From NCBI GenBank assembly GCA_029289095.1, contig JARFUG010000012.1, positions 1 to 59,056 on the forward strand: DNA of 59,056 bases. The letters run 5' to 3'. This document shows, in pieces, positions 16,901-25,877 of the stretch. This stretch comes from Desulfuromonadales bacterium. Lineage in GTDB: Bacteria; Desulfobacterota; Desulfuromonadia; Desulfuromonadales; JACZKF01. A model generated the notes under the pieces. It saw nothing but the letters and a program-made list of their open reading frames with translations, was not told the DNA's origin and did no database searches. Every line of letters begins with the position of its first letter. Position 1 is the stretch's first letter. Made by a program: the position numbers and the translations under genes.

Positions 16901-17425
16901 ATGCTGGAATACGGCTCCGCCCGTGAAGAGAAGCTGCGAATTCGCGAAATGAGCATTGACGATCTCTCCAAGGTCTTTCATCTCGGCGAGGACATCTTTA
17001 CCGCCGAATATTCCCCCAGTCTCTACCGCACGTGGGACGAATACGAGATCACCACCCTGTTCAACTCCGACAGCGAGCTTTGCCTGGTGGCGGAGATCGG
17101 CGAAACGATCGTCGGGTTCGCCCTCGGAACGACGGTGGAAAAACATCACAGCGCGTGGAAATACGGCTATCTCGTCTGGCTGGGGGTGCGCAGCGGTCTG
17201 CAGAAGAGGAAAGTGGGCAACCGCCTTTTCCGAGAGATCCGCCGACGCATGGAGGAACAGGGGGTCCGCATCATCATCATCGACACCGATGCCGAGAACA
17301 CCGCTGCCATCAACTTCTTTCAGAAGATGGGATTCGGCAATGTGCAGAAACACGTCTATATGACGCTGAACCTGGGGCGCAAACCGAAGAAGAAGGCGCA
17401 GAAAAAGGAGGCGGACACCGGATGA
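16901..17425 (+). CDS. GNAT family N-acetyltransferase
   Basis: A 174-aa acetyltransferase. It has the motif A acetyl-CoA site (VWLGVRSGLQKRKVGNRLFREI) and a RimI-like C-terminus (DTDAENTAAINFFQKMGFGN). A GTG just upstream of the ATG is an alternative start. A possible extended -10 (TGGTATAGT) lies near 16807-16815. The gene overlaps the following M20 peptidase by ATGA, so the two are co-translated. The substrate is unknown; coupling to an amidohydrolase suggests that N-acyl groups are added and removed in one pathway. Confidence 0.88.
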   Translation: MLEYGSAREEKLRIREMSIDDLSKVFHLGEDIFTAEYSPSLYRTWDEYEITTLFNSDSELCLVAEIGETIVGFALGTTVEKHHSAWKYGYLVWLGVRSGLQKRKVGNRLFREIRRRMEEQGVRIIIIDTDAENTAAINFFQKMGFGNVQKHVYMTLNLGRKPKKKAQKKEADTG

Positions 17426-18570
17426 AGACGCCGCCCGACGAACTCTGGGACGACATCGATGCAGGACGCCTGCGCCGCACCCTCATCGACCTGCTCGACA
17501 TCTACTCCCCCGCAGGAAAGGAAGAGGACATCCAGCTCTACCTGGAGGACCTCCTGCAGCGGCACGGCCTGACGGTTCGGCGCCAGGAAGTCGAGGAGGA
17601 GCGCTACAATCTGCTGGCGACCATCGGCGAAGGGGAGCCCTCCCTCTATCTCGTCGGGCATGTCGACACGGTGACGGCCTGGGATCTGGAGGAATTCGGC
17701 GCACGGATAGAGGGAGACACCGTGCGGGGGCTTGGGAGCGCCGACATGAAGGGGGGGTGTGCCGCCATGGTCGAGGCCTTCCTCGCACTCTCCGACCTCC
17801 CCCCTCGGCAACGACCTGCGGCAGGGCTTCTTCTCGTGGTGGGCGAAGAGGAGAGCGGCGACGGGAGCGCGACGTTCCTCGCAACCGGCCGGCGTCCCGA
17901 GTGGGTTGTGATCGGCGAGCCGACGTCGCTGAGCGCCTGCTTCGCCCACTACGGCTACCTGGAGGCCGGCTTTTTCACCCGTGGCAGACGCATCCACTCC
18001 TCCCTCCCCGAGCTCGGTCACAACGCTGTGGAGTCGATGCTGCGGGTCCTTCTGCACCTGGGGCGCGACCCCCTCTTCGACAGGAGCACTTCCGAGATCG
18101 TCTATTCGATCCGGGAGATGAGCTCGGGACAGGCCGGATTCGTCGTTCCGGACCGCTGCGAGGCGTGGATCGACCTTCACCTTCCGCCGGAGATGGACCC
18201 GGCCGTGGTGCAGGAGGCGATCCGGCGCTGCGCGGCCGCAGCGCCGGCCCTGATCGCCGATCTGGACCTGGAGATAGATTTCAATTTCGCCTCGCCCGGC
18301 TACCTCCTCGCCCCCAACAACACGTTGGCCGCGGCGCTCCCCGACATCTATTCGCGCCTGGGGCGTCCGTTGCGTCTCGACGCCTTCCGCTCCCATTCGG
18401 ACGGCAACCTCTTCCACCAGGCCGGCGTCTCTCCGCTCATCCTCGGCCCCGGGGCCCTCGAAGTCGCCCACACCCCCGACGAGCAGACGAGCTTCGAAGA
18501 AGTGCTCGCCGCAGCGAAGATCTACGCAGCACTATGTACAAGGATGAATCCAGTGAGGAGTGAGGGGTGA
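17422..18570 (+). CDS. M20 family metallopeptidase (ArgE/DapE-like)
   Basis: A 382-aa zinc deacylase. Metal ligands are seen in YLVGHVDTV, GLGSADMKGG, VVGEEESGDG and the terminal EVAHTPDEQ; a dimerisation lid lies between. It resembles acetylornithine or succinyl-diaminopimelate deacylase, but the exact substrate cannot be told. The start overlaps the GNAT stop. The last residues (VRSEG) and the stop codon lie in a GTGAGGA heptamer repeat, so the natural C-terminus has probably been replaced or extended by the repeat. Confidence 0.88.
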   Translation: MKTPPDELWDDIDAGRLRRTLIDLLDIYSPAGKEEDIQLYLEDLLQRHGLTVRRQEVEEERYNLLATIGEGEPSLYLVGHVDTVTAWDLEEFGARIEGDTVRGLGSADMKGGCAAMVEAFLALSDLPPRQRPAAGLLLVVGEEESGDGSATFLATGRRPEWVVIGEPTSLSACFAHYGYLEAGFFTRGRRIHSSLPELGHNAVESMLRVLLHLGRDPLFDRSTSEIVYSIREMSSGQAGFVVPDRCEAWIDLHLPPEMDPAVVQEAIRRCAAAAPALIADLDLEIDFNFASPGYLLAPNNTLAAALPDIYSRLGRPLRLDAFRSHSDGNLFHQAGVSPLILGPGALEVAHTPDEQTSFEEVLAAAKIYAALCTRMNPVRSEG

Positions 18571-18624
18571 GGAGAAAAAGGCCCTGTTTTTGAATGGAGA
18601 ATAGCCCCTCACTCCTCACTCCTC
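18552..18624. repeat. Inverted GTGAGGA heptamer repeat
   Basis: AGTGAGGAGTGAGGGG (18552-18567) is exactly complementary to 18605-18620, with a 37-nt loop. Each arm is made of 7-nt units. It lies between the convergent M20 and nucleotidyltransferase genes and includes the M20 stop codon. Confidence 0.8.
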
Positions 18625-18633
18625 TCCGCCTTC

Positions 18634-19629
18634 CTACCCCTCCATCTCGATCAGCGAGTGGTCCCCGATGTTCATCTTTCTCGGAGAGCCGACAAGGCGC
18701 ACCTTGTCGCCCAGCAGCGTCTCGGTCAGGATCATGTTGCTCACTTCGGAGTCGGCGTTGACGATGGTGTCGCGCAGTATGCTCTCTTCGATGAGGCACC
18801 CCGAAGCGATGGAGACGTTGGGACCGAGAATGCAGTTGCGCACCGTCGCCCCTTCGCCGATATGGACCGGTTCGATGAGGACCGAATCGATGACTTCTCC
18901 ATGGCTGTGATGTCGCCCTTCGAGCAGGTAGCGGTTCGTCTCAAGCAGCGTCTCGGGTTTGCCGCAGTCGAGCCACGCGTCGATCTCCGGGGCGCGAAAC
19001 CTCAGGCCGTCTCCGATCATGCGCATGAAGACCGAGGGGAGATAATATTCCCCCTTGACCGTTTCGCCGGCCCGGATCGTCCTGTGCAGATATTCCATAA
19101 AAAGGGAGCCGTCCCTGAGATAGTACAGTCCCACCTGCGCCAGGCGCGAAACCGGGGTGTCGGGCTTCTCCACCATGTCGACGATGAGACCCTCCTTCAC
19201 GACGTTAACCCCGAATCTCTGGTAATCCTCGACCTCCTTGGAGTAGATCAGACCGTCGCATTCGGCGCAAAGATCGGGAATGCGCGAAAGATCTGTGACG
19301 AAGATGGTGTCGTTGAAGACGACGAGGACATCGTCGCCCTTAACGATCCGCGGCGCGGCGAGCGCTACGGCGTGAGCCGGGCCGAGACGCTCCTTCTGAA
19401 CGATATACGAGCAGGGAAGACCGGGGAATTTTCTCTGCATGAACTCCTCGATCTGAGCGCCGTTCTCGTCGGTAATGAAGACGTACTCCTCCCCCTGCAG
19501 GGGGAGGAGGCGGGTGATGATGTGCTCCAGAACCGTTTTTCCGGCCACCTGGACGAGCGATTTGGCGCGGGTGTGGGTGTGGGGACGCAGGCGCGTCCCC
19601 TTTCCGGCGACGGGCAGAATGATTTTCAT
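18634..19629 (-). CDS. Sugar-1-phosphate nucleotidyltransferase
   Basis: A 331-aa protein of the NTP-transferase family. The nucleotide-binding start MKIILPVAGKGTRLRPHTHT is followed by KSLVQVAGK, then DVLVVFNDTIF and EYYLPSVFM. The C-terminal third looks like a left-handed beta-helix of hexapeptide repeats (VHIGEGATVRNCILGPNVSI). It probably makes an activated sugar such as dTDP- or UDP-glucose for envelope glycans; the nucleotide and sugar are not certain. The start has AAAGGAGG. Confidence 0.85.
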   Translation of the reverse strand: MKIILPVAGKGTRLRPHTHTRAKSLVQVAGKTVLEHIITRLLPLQGEEYVFITDENGAQIEEFMQRKFPGLPCSYIVQKERLGPAHAVALAAPRIVKGDDVLVVFNDTIFVTDLSRIPDLCAECDGLIYSKEVEDYQRFGVNVVKEGLIVDMVEKPDTPVSRLAQVGLYYLRDGSLFMEYLHRTIRAGETVKGEYYLPSVFMRMIGDGLRFRAPEIDAWLDCGKPETLLETNRYLLEGRHHSHGEVIDSVLIEPVHIGEGATVRNCILGPNVSIASGCLIEESILRDTIVNADSEVSNMILTETLLGDKVRLVGSPRKMNIGDHSLIEMEG

Positions 19630-19730
19630 GGGTGATCCCTCCTTTGGCGGTTCTTGTCAGTTGATCGGGGTTCGAGTAGGATAAAGGGAGTTTTTTTGTC
19701 GCTGCTGATGTGCTCTCCTCGAGAGCGCCC

Positions 19731-19782
19731 GAATCGGATCGGACCGATCCGATTCATCCGACAGATCGGACGCGGCGTCCGA
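19731..19782. promoter_or_regulatory. Two consecutive perfect hairpins upstream of hslO
   Basis: The first is GAATCGGATC/GATCCGATTC with a 5-nt loop (19731-19755). The second is TCGGACG/CGTCCGA with a 3-nt loop (19766-19782), followed by CAGCTTTTTC. They lie 28-80 nt before the hslO start. The second could be a leader terminator; alternatively both belong to a TCGGA-type intergenic repeat. Confidence 0.5.
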
Positions 19783-19810
19783 CAGCTTTTTCATTCCAGG
19801 AGTTTACCGA

Positions 19811-20677
19811 ATGCAAGACCATCTCGTTCGCATACTGAGCCAGGACGGAACCCTGCGGGCTTCGGCCGCCGTCACAACCGAGATGGTCGAGCAGATGCGC
19901 CTGCGCCAGGGGACCGATCCGGCGGCGACCGTCGCCCTGGGACGATTGGCAACCGGAGCGGCCCTTCTGGGGAGCCAGCTCAAGGACGATCAGCGCCTCC
20001 TGCTGACGATAGAGGGGATCGGCCCTTTGCAGAAGCTCCATGCCGAGGCCGACGCCGGCGGTCATGTGCGCGCCTCGGTCAAGAATCCCGTCTCCGGGCT
20101 CCCCCTGCGTGAGGGGCGCCTCGACATCGCCGGGGCGGTCGGCCGCGCCGGCTTCCTGCATGTCGTCAAGGATCTCGGCTTCGGCGAACCGTACCGCGGC
20201 TCGGTCCTTCTGCATACCAGCGAGATCGCCGAGGATCTCGCCTGGTACCTGAGCACCTCGGAGCAGGTCCCCTCCTCCGTGGCGCTCGGTGTCTACCTCG
20301 AGCCCGCCGGAGAGGTCTCGGCCGCAGGGGGATTTCTGATCCAGGCGATGCCGGGGGGACACGACTCGCTGGTCGCCCTGGTGGAGGAGCGCATCAGGGA
20401 GCTTCCCCCCATCTCGGCTCTTCTTCGCGAAGGGCAATCGCCTGTGCAGATTCTCGAGCAACTCTTCGAGGGGATCCCCTTCAACGAAAAAGCCCGGACC
20501 GATCTGATCTTCCGCTGCACCTGCAGCCGCACCCAGGTCGTCCAGATGCTCAGAGCCCTGGGAAAGGAAGAAATCCAGGATCTCGTGCAAAAAGAGGAGC
20601 AGACGAGCGTCACCTGCGAGTTCTGCAAGGAAACATATACCTTCAGCCGCGCCGAGCTCGAAGAGATGTCCCGCTGA
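19811..20677 (+). CDS. hslO: Redox-regulated chaperone Hsp33
   Basis: A 288-aa heat-shock holdase activated when its Cys-bound zinc is lost under oxidation. The C-terminal zinc site CTCSRTQ...VTCEFCKETY has the CxC and CxxC pairs needed. The N-terminal part (ATVALGRLATGAALLGSQLK) is typical. It starts at ATG with AGGAG 8 nt upstream. It is a single gene with a hairpin-rich leader. Confidence 0.95.
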   Translation: MQDHLVRILSQDGTLRASAAVTTEMVEQMRLRQGTDPAATVALGRLATGAALLGSQLKDDQRLLLTIEGIGPLQKLHAEADAGGHVRASVKNPVSGLPLREGRLDIAGAVGRAGFLHVVKDLGFGEPYRGSVLLHTSEIAEDLAWYLSTSEQVPSSVALGVYLEPAGEVSAAGGFLIQAMPGGHDSLVALVEERIRELPPISALLREGQSPVQILEQLFEGIPFNEKARTDLIFRCTCSRTQVVQMLRALGKEEIQDLVQKEEQTSVTCEFCKETYTFSRAELEEMSR

Positions 20678-20777
20678 GGGCAACCCGTGGGAAAAGTCTC
20701 ATTATAGCAGAACCCTCTTTCATTTCCCACCTCCCGGATCCGGATTGCGGCCGCGATCGATCAGGCGCGGGCTCTCT

Positions 20778-21344
20778 TTATCCCTCATCTTTTCTCAACC
20801 TTTCCGAAAACGCCCGGTGCCTGCGCAGCATCCCGGTCAGGGCATCGGCGCCCCAACCGTTCAGCACGCCGGTGACGAGGGAGACCAGGAGAAAGAAGGG
20901 AAAAAGACGCCAAAGACCGTCATGCCGCACCAGCACAAGCCAGGCGACGAAGATCTGCCCGGTGGCGTGGCCGGCGGCTCCCAGAACCGAGACGCCCACG
21001 GGACCGATGCGAACGCCGAAAAGAGCGCGAGAGATCGTCATGAGGGCGGTGGCAAAGACGCCGCCGCTCAGAGACAGGAGAAATCCGGGAGAGAAAAGAT
21101 TGCCGAGAACGAGCGATCCGACGGCGACGCGCCCCAGCATCACCCCCCAGGCTGCACCGGCGCCGTAGAGAAAGAGTGCCGTGACGGTGAAGATGTTGGC
21201 GAAGCCGAAACGAAACCAGGGCGCCGGCGAAGGGAGAAGGGCCTCGAGGGTGTGCAGCGCCACGGCCAGGGCGGTGAAGAGAGCCAGAAAAATGCGGCGG
21301 CGGCTGCGCTCCAGGATGAGGGGATCAACGGGTGAGGAGGTCAT
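20778..21344 (-). CDS. Gx transporter family protein
   Basis: A 188-aa membrane protein with five or six hydrophobic segments (FLALFTALAVALHTLEALL; FANIFTVTALFLYGAGAAWGVMLGR; GNLFSPGFLLSLSGGVFATALM; LLVSLVTGVLNGWGADAL). The pattern fits the Gx transporter family (formerly heptaprenyl diphosphate synthase component I). The start is placed at ATG 21344, which overlaps the NusG-II gene end; upstream sequence in the same frame is a shadow. The family is grouped with small-molecule ECF-type carriers; the substrate is unknown. It is third in the apbE cassette. Confidence 0.8.
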   Translation of the reverse strand: MTSSPVDPLILERSRRRIFLALFTALAVALHTLEALLPSPAPWFRFGFANIFTVTALFLYGAGAAWGVMLGRVAVGSLVLGNLFSPGFLLSLSGGVFATALMTISRALFGVRIGPVGVSVLGAAGHATGQIFVAWLVLVRHDGLWRLFPFFLLVSLVTGVLNGWGADALTGMLRRHRAFSERLRKDEG

Positions 21345-21717
21345 ACTCCGCTTCCTGGCCTCTGCCCCCTTCCACGCGCAGAAGGAGCCGGTTGGGGACG
21401 CAGGCCGTGATCTCGCCGGCACGCGAAACGCCTCCCATTCCGATGCAGACCTTATGGGTGCAGGGGGAATCCAGGATACGCGCCACCCCTCCACGTAGCG
21501 CCACGACGGTCTCGCCGAGAGGCCCCGGAAGGGTGAAGGTGAGATCGGCGCCCAGCGGCGCGGTGAAGACGATTTTCCCGCCGCTCTCGGCCACCAGACG
21601 CTCCCCACCCGGAGCGACTGCCGCCCATGCTGCGCCGGCCAGTGCGGCGGCGAAAAGGACGAGAACGATCACCCTGTCCAGAAGGGTCGTTCGGGAGAGA
21701 AGATCCCTCAGGGCCAT
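21325..21717 (-). CDS. NusG domain II-containing protein
   Basis: A 130-aa protein with an N-terminal signal anchor (LDRVIVLVLFAAALAGAAWA) and a NusG-II fold marked by RILDSPCTHKVCIGMGGVSR and GEITACVPNRLLLRVEG. The three conserved Cys are present. It is not the transcription factor NusG. It overlaps apbE by 10 nt and the Gx transporter gene by 20 nt, so the three are translationally coupled. In other anaerobes the same trio is linked to redox or flavin membrane systems. Confidence 0.88.
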   Translation of the reverse strand: MALRDLLSRTTLLDRVIVLVLFAAALAGAAWAAVAPGGERLVAESGGKIVFTAPLGADLTFTLPGPLGETVVALRGGVARILDSPCTHKVCIGMGGVSRAGEITACVPNRLLLRVEGGRGQEAEYDLLTR

Positions 21718-22703
21718 ATCGCTTTTCGCTTCAGCCCCTCTGTCAGGTGCATCTCTCCGTCCCCCCCCACGACCAGGGCCTCGGCTTCGGGGTAATGGGC
21801 CAGAAGAGCCAGCCCCTCCTCGGGTCCGAGGACGAAGAGGGCGGTCGCGAGAGCATCGGCGAGCACGGCGCTGGGGGCGATCACCGTGACGCTGCGGGCG
21901 TTGCGGGCGGGGTGGCCGGTACGGGGATCGAAAAGATGATGGTAGCGTACTCCATCGTGCTCAAAGGCTCGCTCATAGTCGCCGGAGGTGACGACGGCGA
22001 TATCCTGAAGTTCGAGAGTCCCCAGAATTGCATCGGCCTTTCTCGGGTCCTGTATGCCGATGCGCCAGAGCCGATCGGGGCGGGCGCCGAGAAGGCGCAT
22101 GTCTCCACCGGCGTTGATCGCCGCCGACTCGATCCCGGCGTTCAACAGGACCTCTGCGGCCTTGTCGACGGCATACCCCTTGGCGATCCCCCCGAGATCG
22201 ACGCCAAGGCCGGGCGATTTCTTCACAACGGTCGTCCCCTCCAGAGACAGCGCCTGCGGACCCGTCCCCTCCAGCGCCTTCAGGATCTCCTCGTCGGAGG
22301 GGATTCGGGGCGATCCCGACTCGATCCCCCACAGATCCTTCAGCAGCCCCAGAGTCAGATCGAAGGCCCCATGCGAACGCTCTGACACCTCCAGTCCGAG
22401 GGAGAGGACCTCGGCCGTCTCGGGGGAAACCTCCGAGAAATCCGATGCGCGGGAGATGCGCACCGTTTCGCTTTCTTCCCCCGGCCCCATGAGAGCTTCG
22501 ATGCGCGCCATTTCGTCGAAGGCGGCCCTCACCGCTTCCGTCGTCGCTCTGCGATCGGCCCCGAATGCGGTGATCTCGACCACCGTCCCCATGAGGATGC
22601 GGCTGGAGAAGACAGGCTCCGCCTCGGCTGATCCCCGCAGACGCACCCCCGCCACTGCGGCGACGATCACCAGGGCAAGCAGGAGAATGATTGCTCGTTT
22701 CAT
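21708..22703 (-). CDS. apbE: FAD:protein FMN transferase
   Basis: A 331-aa enzyme that attaches FMN covalently to Thr or Ser of target flavoproteins such as RnfG/NqrC. It has an N-terminal signal/anchor (IILLLALVIVAAVAGV), then the ApbE landmarks FSSRILMGTVVEIT, VDLGGIAKGYAVD, AAINAGGDMRLLG and the Mg-site HHLFDPRTGHPA. Membrane-tethered action on the periplasmic side is likely. The ribosome site is weak. It leads the apbE/NusG-II/Gx cassette. No Rnf or Nqr target gene is in the window. Confidence 0.93.
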   Translation of the reverse strand: MKRAIILLLALVIVAAVAGVRLRGSAEAEPVFSSRILMGTVVEITAFGADRRATTEAVRAAFDEMARIEALMGPGEESETVRISRASDFSEVSPETAEVLSLGLEVSERSHGAFDLTLGLLKDLWGIESGSPRIPSDEEILKALEGTGPQALSLEGTTVVKKSPGLGVDLGGIAKGYAVDKAAEVLLNAGIESAAINAGGDMRLLGARPDRLWRIGIQDPRKADAILGTLELQDIAVVTSGDYERAFEHDGVRYHHLFDPRTGHPARNARSVTVIAPSAVLADALATALFVLGPEEGLALLAHYPEAEALVVGGDGEMHLTEGLKRKAIWP

Positions 22704-22745
22704 GGTGGTTCTGTGGTCGTCCCTAAAAGAACAAAAAACCTGTTT

Positions 22746-22873
22746 CACGCGACGACGCAACGACGCGACGAAAGTCAGAATCTTCAGCTAAACCGCCTGC
22801 AGCCGGCAGCCGGTCGGGAGAGAGTTCCAATCCCCGTTTCGACTTTAACGTTGCGTCGTCGCGTCGTCGCGTG
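22746..22873. repeat. Inverted GCGACGAC octamer repeat
   Basis: The left arm (22746-22776) and right arm (22841-22873) are near-perfect inverted copies of about 31-33 nt. Each contains three 8-nt units of the type GCRACGAC and ends in AAAGTC/GACTTT. The loop is 64 nt. It is located between rimO and apbE on the minus strand, and may form a long cruciform or RNA hairpin. Confidence 0.75.
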
Positions 22874-22908
22874 AGGCCGGTTTTCGTGTTTTCGGAACCT
22901 TTCAGATC

Positions 22909-24285
22909 TCATTCGTCGACTTGATTCAGGCTCCCCAATTCCGGCTCCTGTTCTTCCACGATCTCGCCGATGAGATCGTATTCGGAGGAATCGGTGATGC
23001 GAAGCGCGACGATGTCGCCGACCTCGGCCTGCCCCGCCGTGATGTAGACCATGCCGTCGATGTCGGGAGCCTGGCGGGCCGATCGCCCCCGCAGCAGCAG
23101 TTCGGTCTCCTCGCTGTATCCCTCGACCAGCACCGGTTCGATGCGCCCCACGAGAGTGCGGTTCTTGCGGAAAGAGACGCGGCTCTGCGCCTTCATCAGC
23201 TTCTGGTAGCGGCTCTTCTTGACCCGCTCGGCGATCTGGTCGGGGAGGGTCGCCGCCGCCGTTCCTTCCTCGCGCGAATAGCGAAAAACCCCGACGCGCT
23301 CGAAATGTCCCTCATTAACAAAATCGAGAAGGCGGGAGAACTGCGCGTCGGTCTCCCCCGGAAAGCCGACGATGAAGGAGGTGCGCAACGTCATGTCGGG
23401 GATGCGGCTTCGGATACGCTCGAGCAGCGCGCGGACCGCCGCGCTGTCGACGCGCCGGTTCATCATGGCCAGGAGCTGATCGTCGATGTGCTGGAGCGGA
23501 AGGTCGAGATAGTTGCAGATCTTCTCCTCCGAGGCGATCAGATCGATCAGTTCGTCGCTCACCCCGTCGGGATAGGCGTACAGGAGGCGGATCCAGCGCA
23601 GATCCTCGATCTGGACGAGCTCTCTCAGCAGGACCTCGAGCCGGGCGCCGTCGCTGCGGTCAGCGCCGTAGGCGGTGATGTCCTGGGCGATGAGATTGAC
23701 CTCTCTTACGCCCTCACCAACCAGTCGCCTGACTTCCGAGACGATCGACTCCACAGAGCGCGAGCGCAGCGTCCCGCGCAACTGCGGGATGATGCAGTAA
23801 GAGCAGTGGTTGGCGCACCCCTCGGCGATCTTGACGTAGGTCGTGTAGAAGGGGGACGATTTCACCCGGGGGGTGTCGTGGTCGTAGAGAAACTCGGGCA
23901 TCCCCACCGCCTGGCGTGATATGCCCTGACCCAGGGCGTCGAGGAGCTCGACGATGCGCGGCGCGTCCCCGGTCCCCATGAAGAGATCGACCTCGGGGAG
24001 CTCTTCGGCGAGTTCCTCGCGGTAGCGCTGCGGAAGGCACCCTGTGACGATGAGCGTGCGGCAGCGCCCCTTCTCCTTGTAGTCGGCCACCTCGAGGATC
24101 GTCTCGACCGATTCCTCCTTGGCCTCCTTGATGAAGGAGCAGGTGTTGACGATGATGATGTCGGCCTGCGCCTCGTCGGTGACGATCTCGAAACGATCGG
24201 CCGGCAGATGGCCGAGCATGACCTCGGCATCGACCAGGTTCTTCGGGCAGCCGAGGCTGACCAGACTAACTTTCTGCTTGTTCAA
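22909..24285 (-). CDS. rimO: Ribosomal protein S12 methylthiotransferase
   Basis: A 458-aa radical SAM enzyme that adds a methylthio group to the conserved Asp of ribosomal protein S12. The N-terminal UPF0004 domain begins [20 protein letters not shown]. The radical SAM site is [15 protein letters not shown], and a C-terminal TRAM domain follows. The gene starts at TTG with AGGGGA upstream. It lies downstream of yajQ, separated by the 123-bp palindromic repeat. Confidence 0.96.
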   Translation of the reverse strand: MNKQKVSLVSLGCPKNLVDAEVMLGHLPADRFEIVTDEAQADIIIVNTCSFIKEAKEESVETILEVADYKEKGRCRTLIVTGCLPQRYREELAEELPEVDLFMGTGDAPRIVELLDALGQGISRQAVGMPEFLYDHDTPRVKSSPFYTTYVKIAEGCANHCSYCIIPQLRGTLRSRSVESIVSEVRRLVGEGVREVNLIAQDITAYGADRSDGARLEVLLRELVQIEDLRWIRLLYAYPDGVSDELIDLIASEEKICNYLDLPLQHIDDQLLAMMNRRVDSAAVRALLERIRSRIPDMTLRTSFIVGFPGETDAQFSRLLDFVNEGHFERVGVFRYSREEGTAAATLPDQIAERVKKSRYQKLMKAQSRVSFRKNRTLVGRIEPVLVEGYSEETELLLRGRSARQAPDIDGMVYITAGQAEVGDIVALRITDSSEYDLIGEIVEEQEPELGSLNQVDE

Positions 24286-24323
24286 GAGTGTTCCCCTGAA
24301 TTTAAAAGGTTTATTTTCCGGAT

Positions 24324-24446
24324 CGGAAGCGAGGATTTTTTCGTCAGATCAAGGAAATTGAGGAATGGCGCGGAGGCGTACGCCGGTACGCCGCACAAGA
24401 CCATTCTGAAAATTGACGCAGAGATGGCGTAAAAAGACCGCTTCCG
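24324..24446. repeat. 123-bp palindromic dispersed repeat, copy A
   Basis: The ends CGGAAGCG and CGCTTCCG are complementary. The centre GGCGTAC-GCCG-GTACGCC is a perfect stem, and most of the element folds back imperfectly. It aligns without gaps to 37631-37753 (about 76% identity; the stretch tgacgcagag is identical). It is located between yajQ and rimO. There is no ORF inside. It is likely a MITE-like element or structured RNA. Confidence 0.8.
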
Positions 24447-24455
24447 GCCGGAAAA

Positions 24456-24941
24456 TCAAGAGCGCATATTGACGAATTGCAGCTCGATCCCGAAATCCTT
24501 TGTTTTAAGGAGTTGGATGACCTCCTGCAGATCGTCGATCTTCTTCCCCGTCACTCGCACCTGATCCTCCATGATCTGGGGCTGGACCTTGAGCTTGGAG
24601 TCCTTGATCGCCTTGATGATATCCTTCCCCTTCTCCTTGTCTATTCCCTGGACGATCCCCACACGCTGACGTACGGCCCCTCCGGAGGCGGGCTCCTTCT
24701 TGCCGTAATCGAAATTCTTGGGCGAGACCGAACGGCGCACCAATTTGCCCTTGAGGATGTCGACGATCGCCTGGAGTTTGTAATCGTCCGCCCCTAGCAG
24801 CACGATGGCGTCCTTCTCGAGAGTGACCTCGTTATGGGTTCCTTTAAAATCGAAGCGCTGTTCGATCTCCTTGACGGTCTGGTTGACGGCGTTGTCGATC
24901 TCCTGCATATCGACCTTTGAAACGACATCGAAACTCGGCAT
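24456..24941 (-). CDS. yajQ: YajQ family nucleotide-binding protein
   Basis: A 161-aa protein of full family length. [21 protein letters not shown] opens it. RFDFKG and the paired ferredoxin-like folds ([34 protein letters not shown]) follow. YajQ homologues bind cyclic di-GMP and act as regulators in some bacteria. An AGGAGAG ribosome site is present. It is upstream of rimO. Confidence 0.95.
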   Translation of the reverse strand: MPSFDVVSKVDMQEIDNAVNQTVKEIEQRFDFKGTHNEVTLEKDAIVLLGADDYKLQAIVDILKGKLVRRSVSPKNFDYGKKEPASGGAVRQRVGIVQGIDKEKGKDIIKAIKDSKLKVQPQIMEDQVRVTGKKIDDLQEVIQLLKTKDFGIELQFVNMRS

Positions 24942-25053
24942 GACGGCTCTCCTGTGATGTAATTTTAAGGTCGCTGATACGTATTGCTCTTTCCCCAGCG
25001 ACCGATCTTGATACCCCGAAAGCCCTTCACGGGCAAAGCGCAGGCAGGGGTGC

Positions 25054-25794
25054 TCAGAAACCGGGTTGGTCCGTGGGGCGGATCACCTCGACCCCTGCGG
25101 GAATGGTGAAGAGGAAAAGTTTTTCATCAAGACCCCGGTTGGTCCGCACGTCGACGAACTCGATGAAGGTCTCGTTTCCTGCCGGATCGGTGAGCAGCGT
25201 GGAGCGAATGGGGAATGCGGCTGCGTCGCTCAGCGCCTCCTTGCGCACCGTCACGACAAGGGTGTCGATCAAGGGAGAGGGGCGGCGGGGTCGCAGCTCC
25301 AGCGCCCAGTTCCCTTCTCTGTCCTGGCGGGGCGTCGCCCACTCGATGTGAAAGTCGCGGGAGAGGTTTCCCAGACCGGTCAGAAAGGTGACGGGGTCCT
25401 CGGGGCGGGTTTCCGAAAGGTCGAGCTTCGACTCGATGACCTGGCGGTTTTCCGGCAGATAGACCCACAGGGTGCGGCCGTCGGAAATGATCTCCTGCCG
25501 GGCAGGGAGTTCGTAGTCCCAGCGGAATTTCGCCATGGGGGCCTGCGAGGCGCTGTGCGGCTCGAACCTGACGGCGACCGTGCCGCGGCCGCGCTGCATC
25601 CGGTCGAGGGAGGCGAGTCTCGATTCCTGCCGGAAGTCTGCCTGAAAGTCGGCGATCCTTCCCGGCTTTCCCTTCTGTCCGAAGGGCGCCTCCAAAGCCT
25701 GGATGACGCGCTCAAGAGAGACCGCCCCGTCCTGGGCCGCAGCGGATGCCGCAATGAGCATCAGGGTGACAAAAAGGGCGAGGGTGCGTTTCAT
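25054..25794 (-). CDS. lolA: LolA-like outer-membrane lipoprotein carrier
   Basis: A 246-aa protein with a cleavable signal peptide ([15 protein letters not shown]). Periplasmic LolA-like features are [52 protein letters not shown] and a C-terminal IPAGVEVI. LolA ferries lipoproteins from the inner-membrane Lol complex to the outer membrane. It starts at ATG with AAAGGAG. It ends 112 nt before yajQ. Confidence 0.88.
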   Translation of the reverse strand: MKRTLALFVTLMLIAASAAAQDGAVSLERVIQALEAPFGQKGKPGRIADFQADFRQESRLASLDRMQRGRGTVAVRFEPHSASQAPMAKFRWDYELPARQEIISDGRTLWVYLPENRQVIESKLDLSETRPEDPVTFLTGLGNLSRDFHIEWATPRQDREGNWALELRPRRPSPLIDTLVVTVRKEALSDAAAFPIRSTLLTDPAGNETFIEFVDVRTNRGLDEKLFLFTIPAGVEVIRPTDQPGF

Positions 25795-25877
25795 GTAAAC
25801 TCCTTTGCAGGAAACAGGGAACGGATCGGGGGAGCGCCCGGATCGCCTTCGCGATCAGTCGCAAGTCGCTCAGTCTA

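Noticed and set aside
24324-24446. Insertion sequence
   Set aside because: No transposase ORF and only 123 bp. It is a non-autonomous or structural repeat at most.
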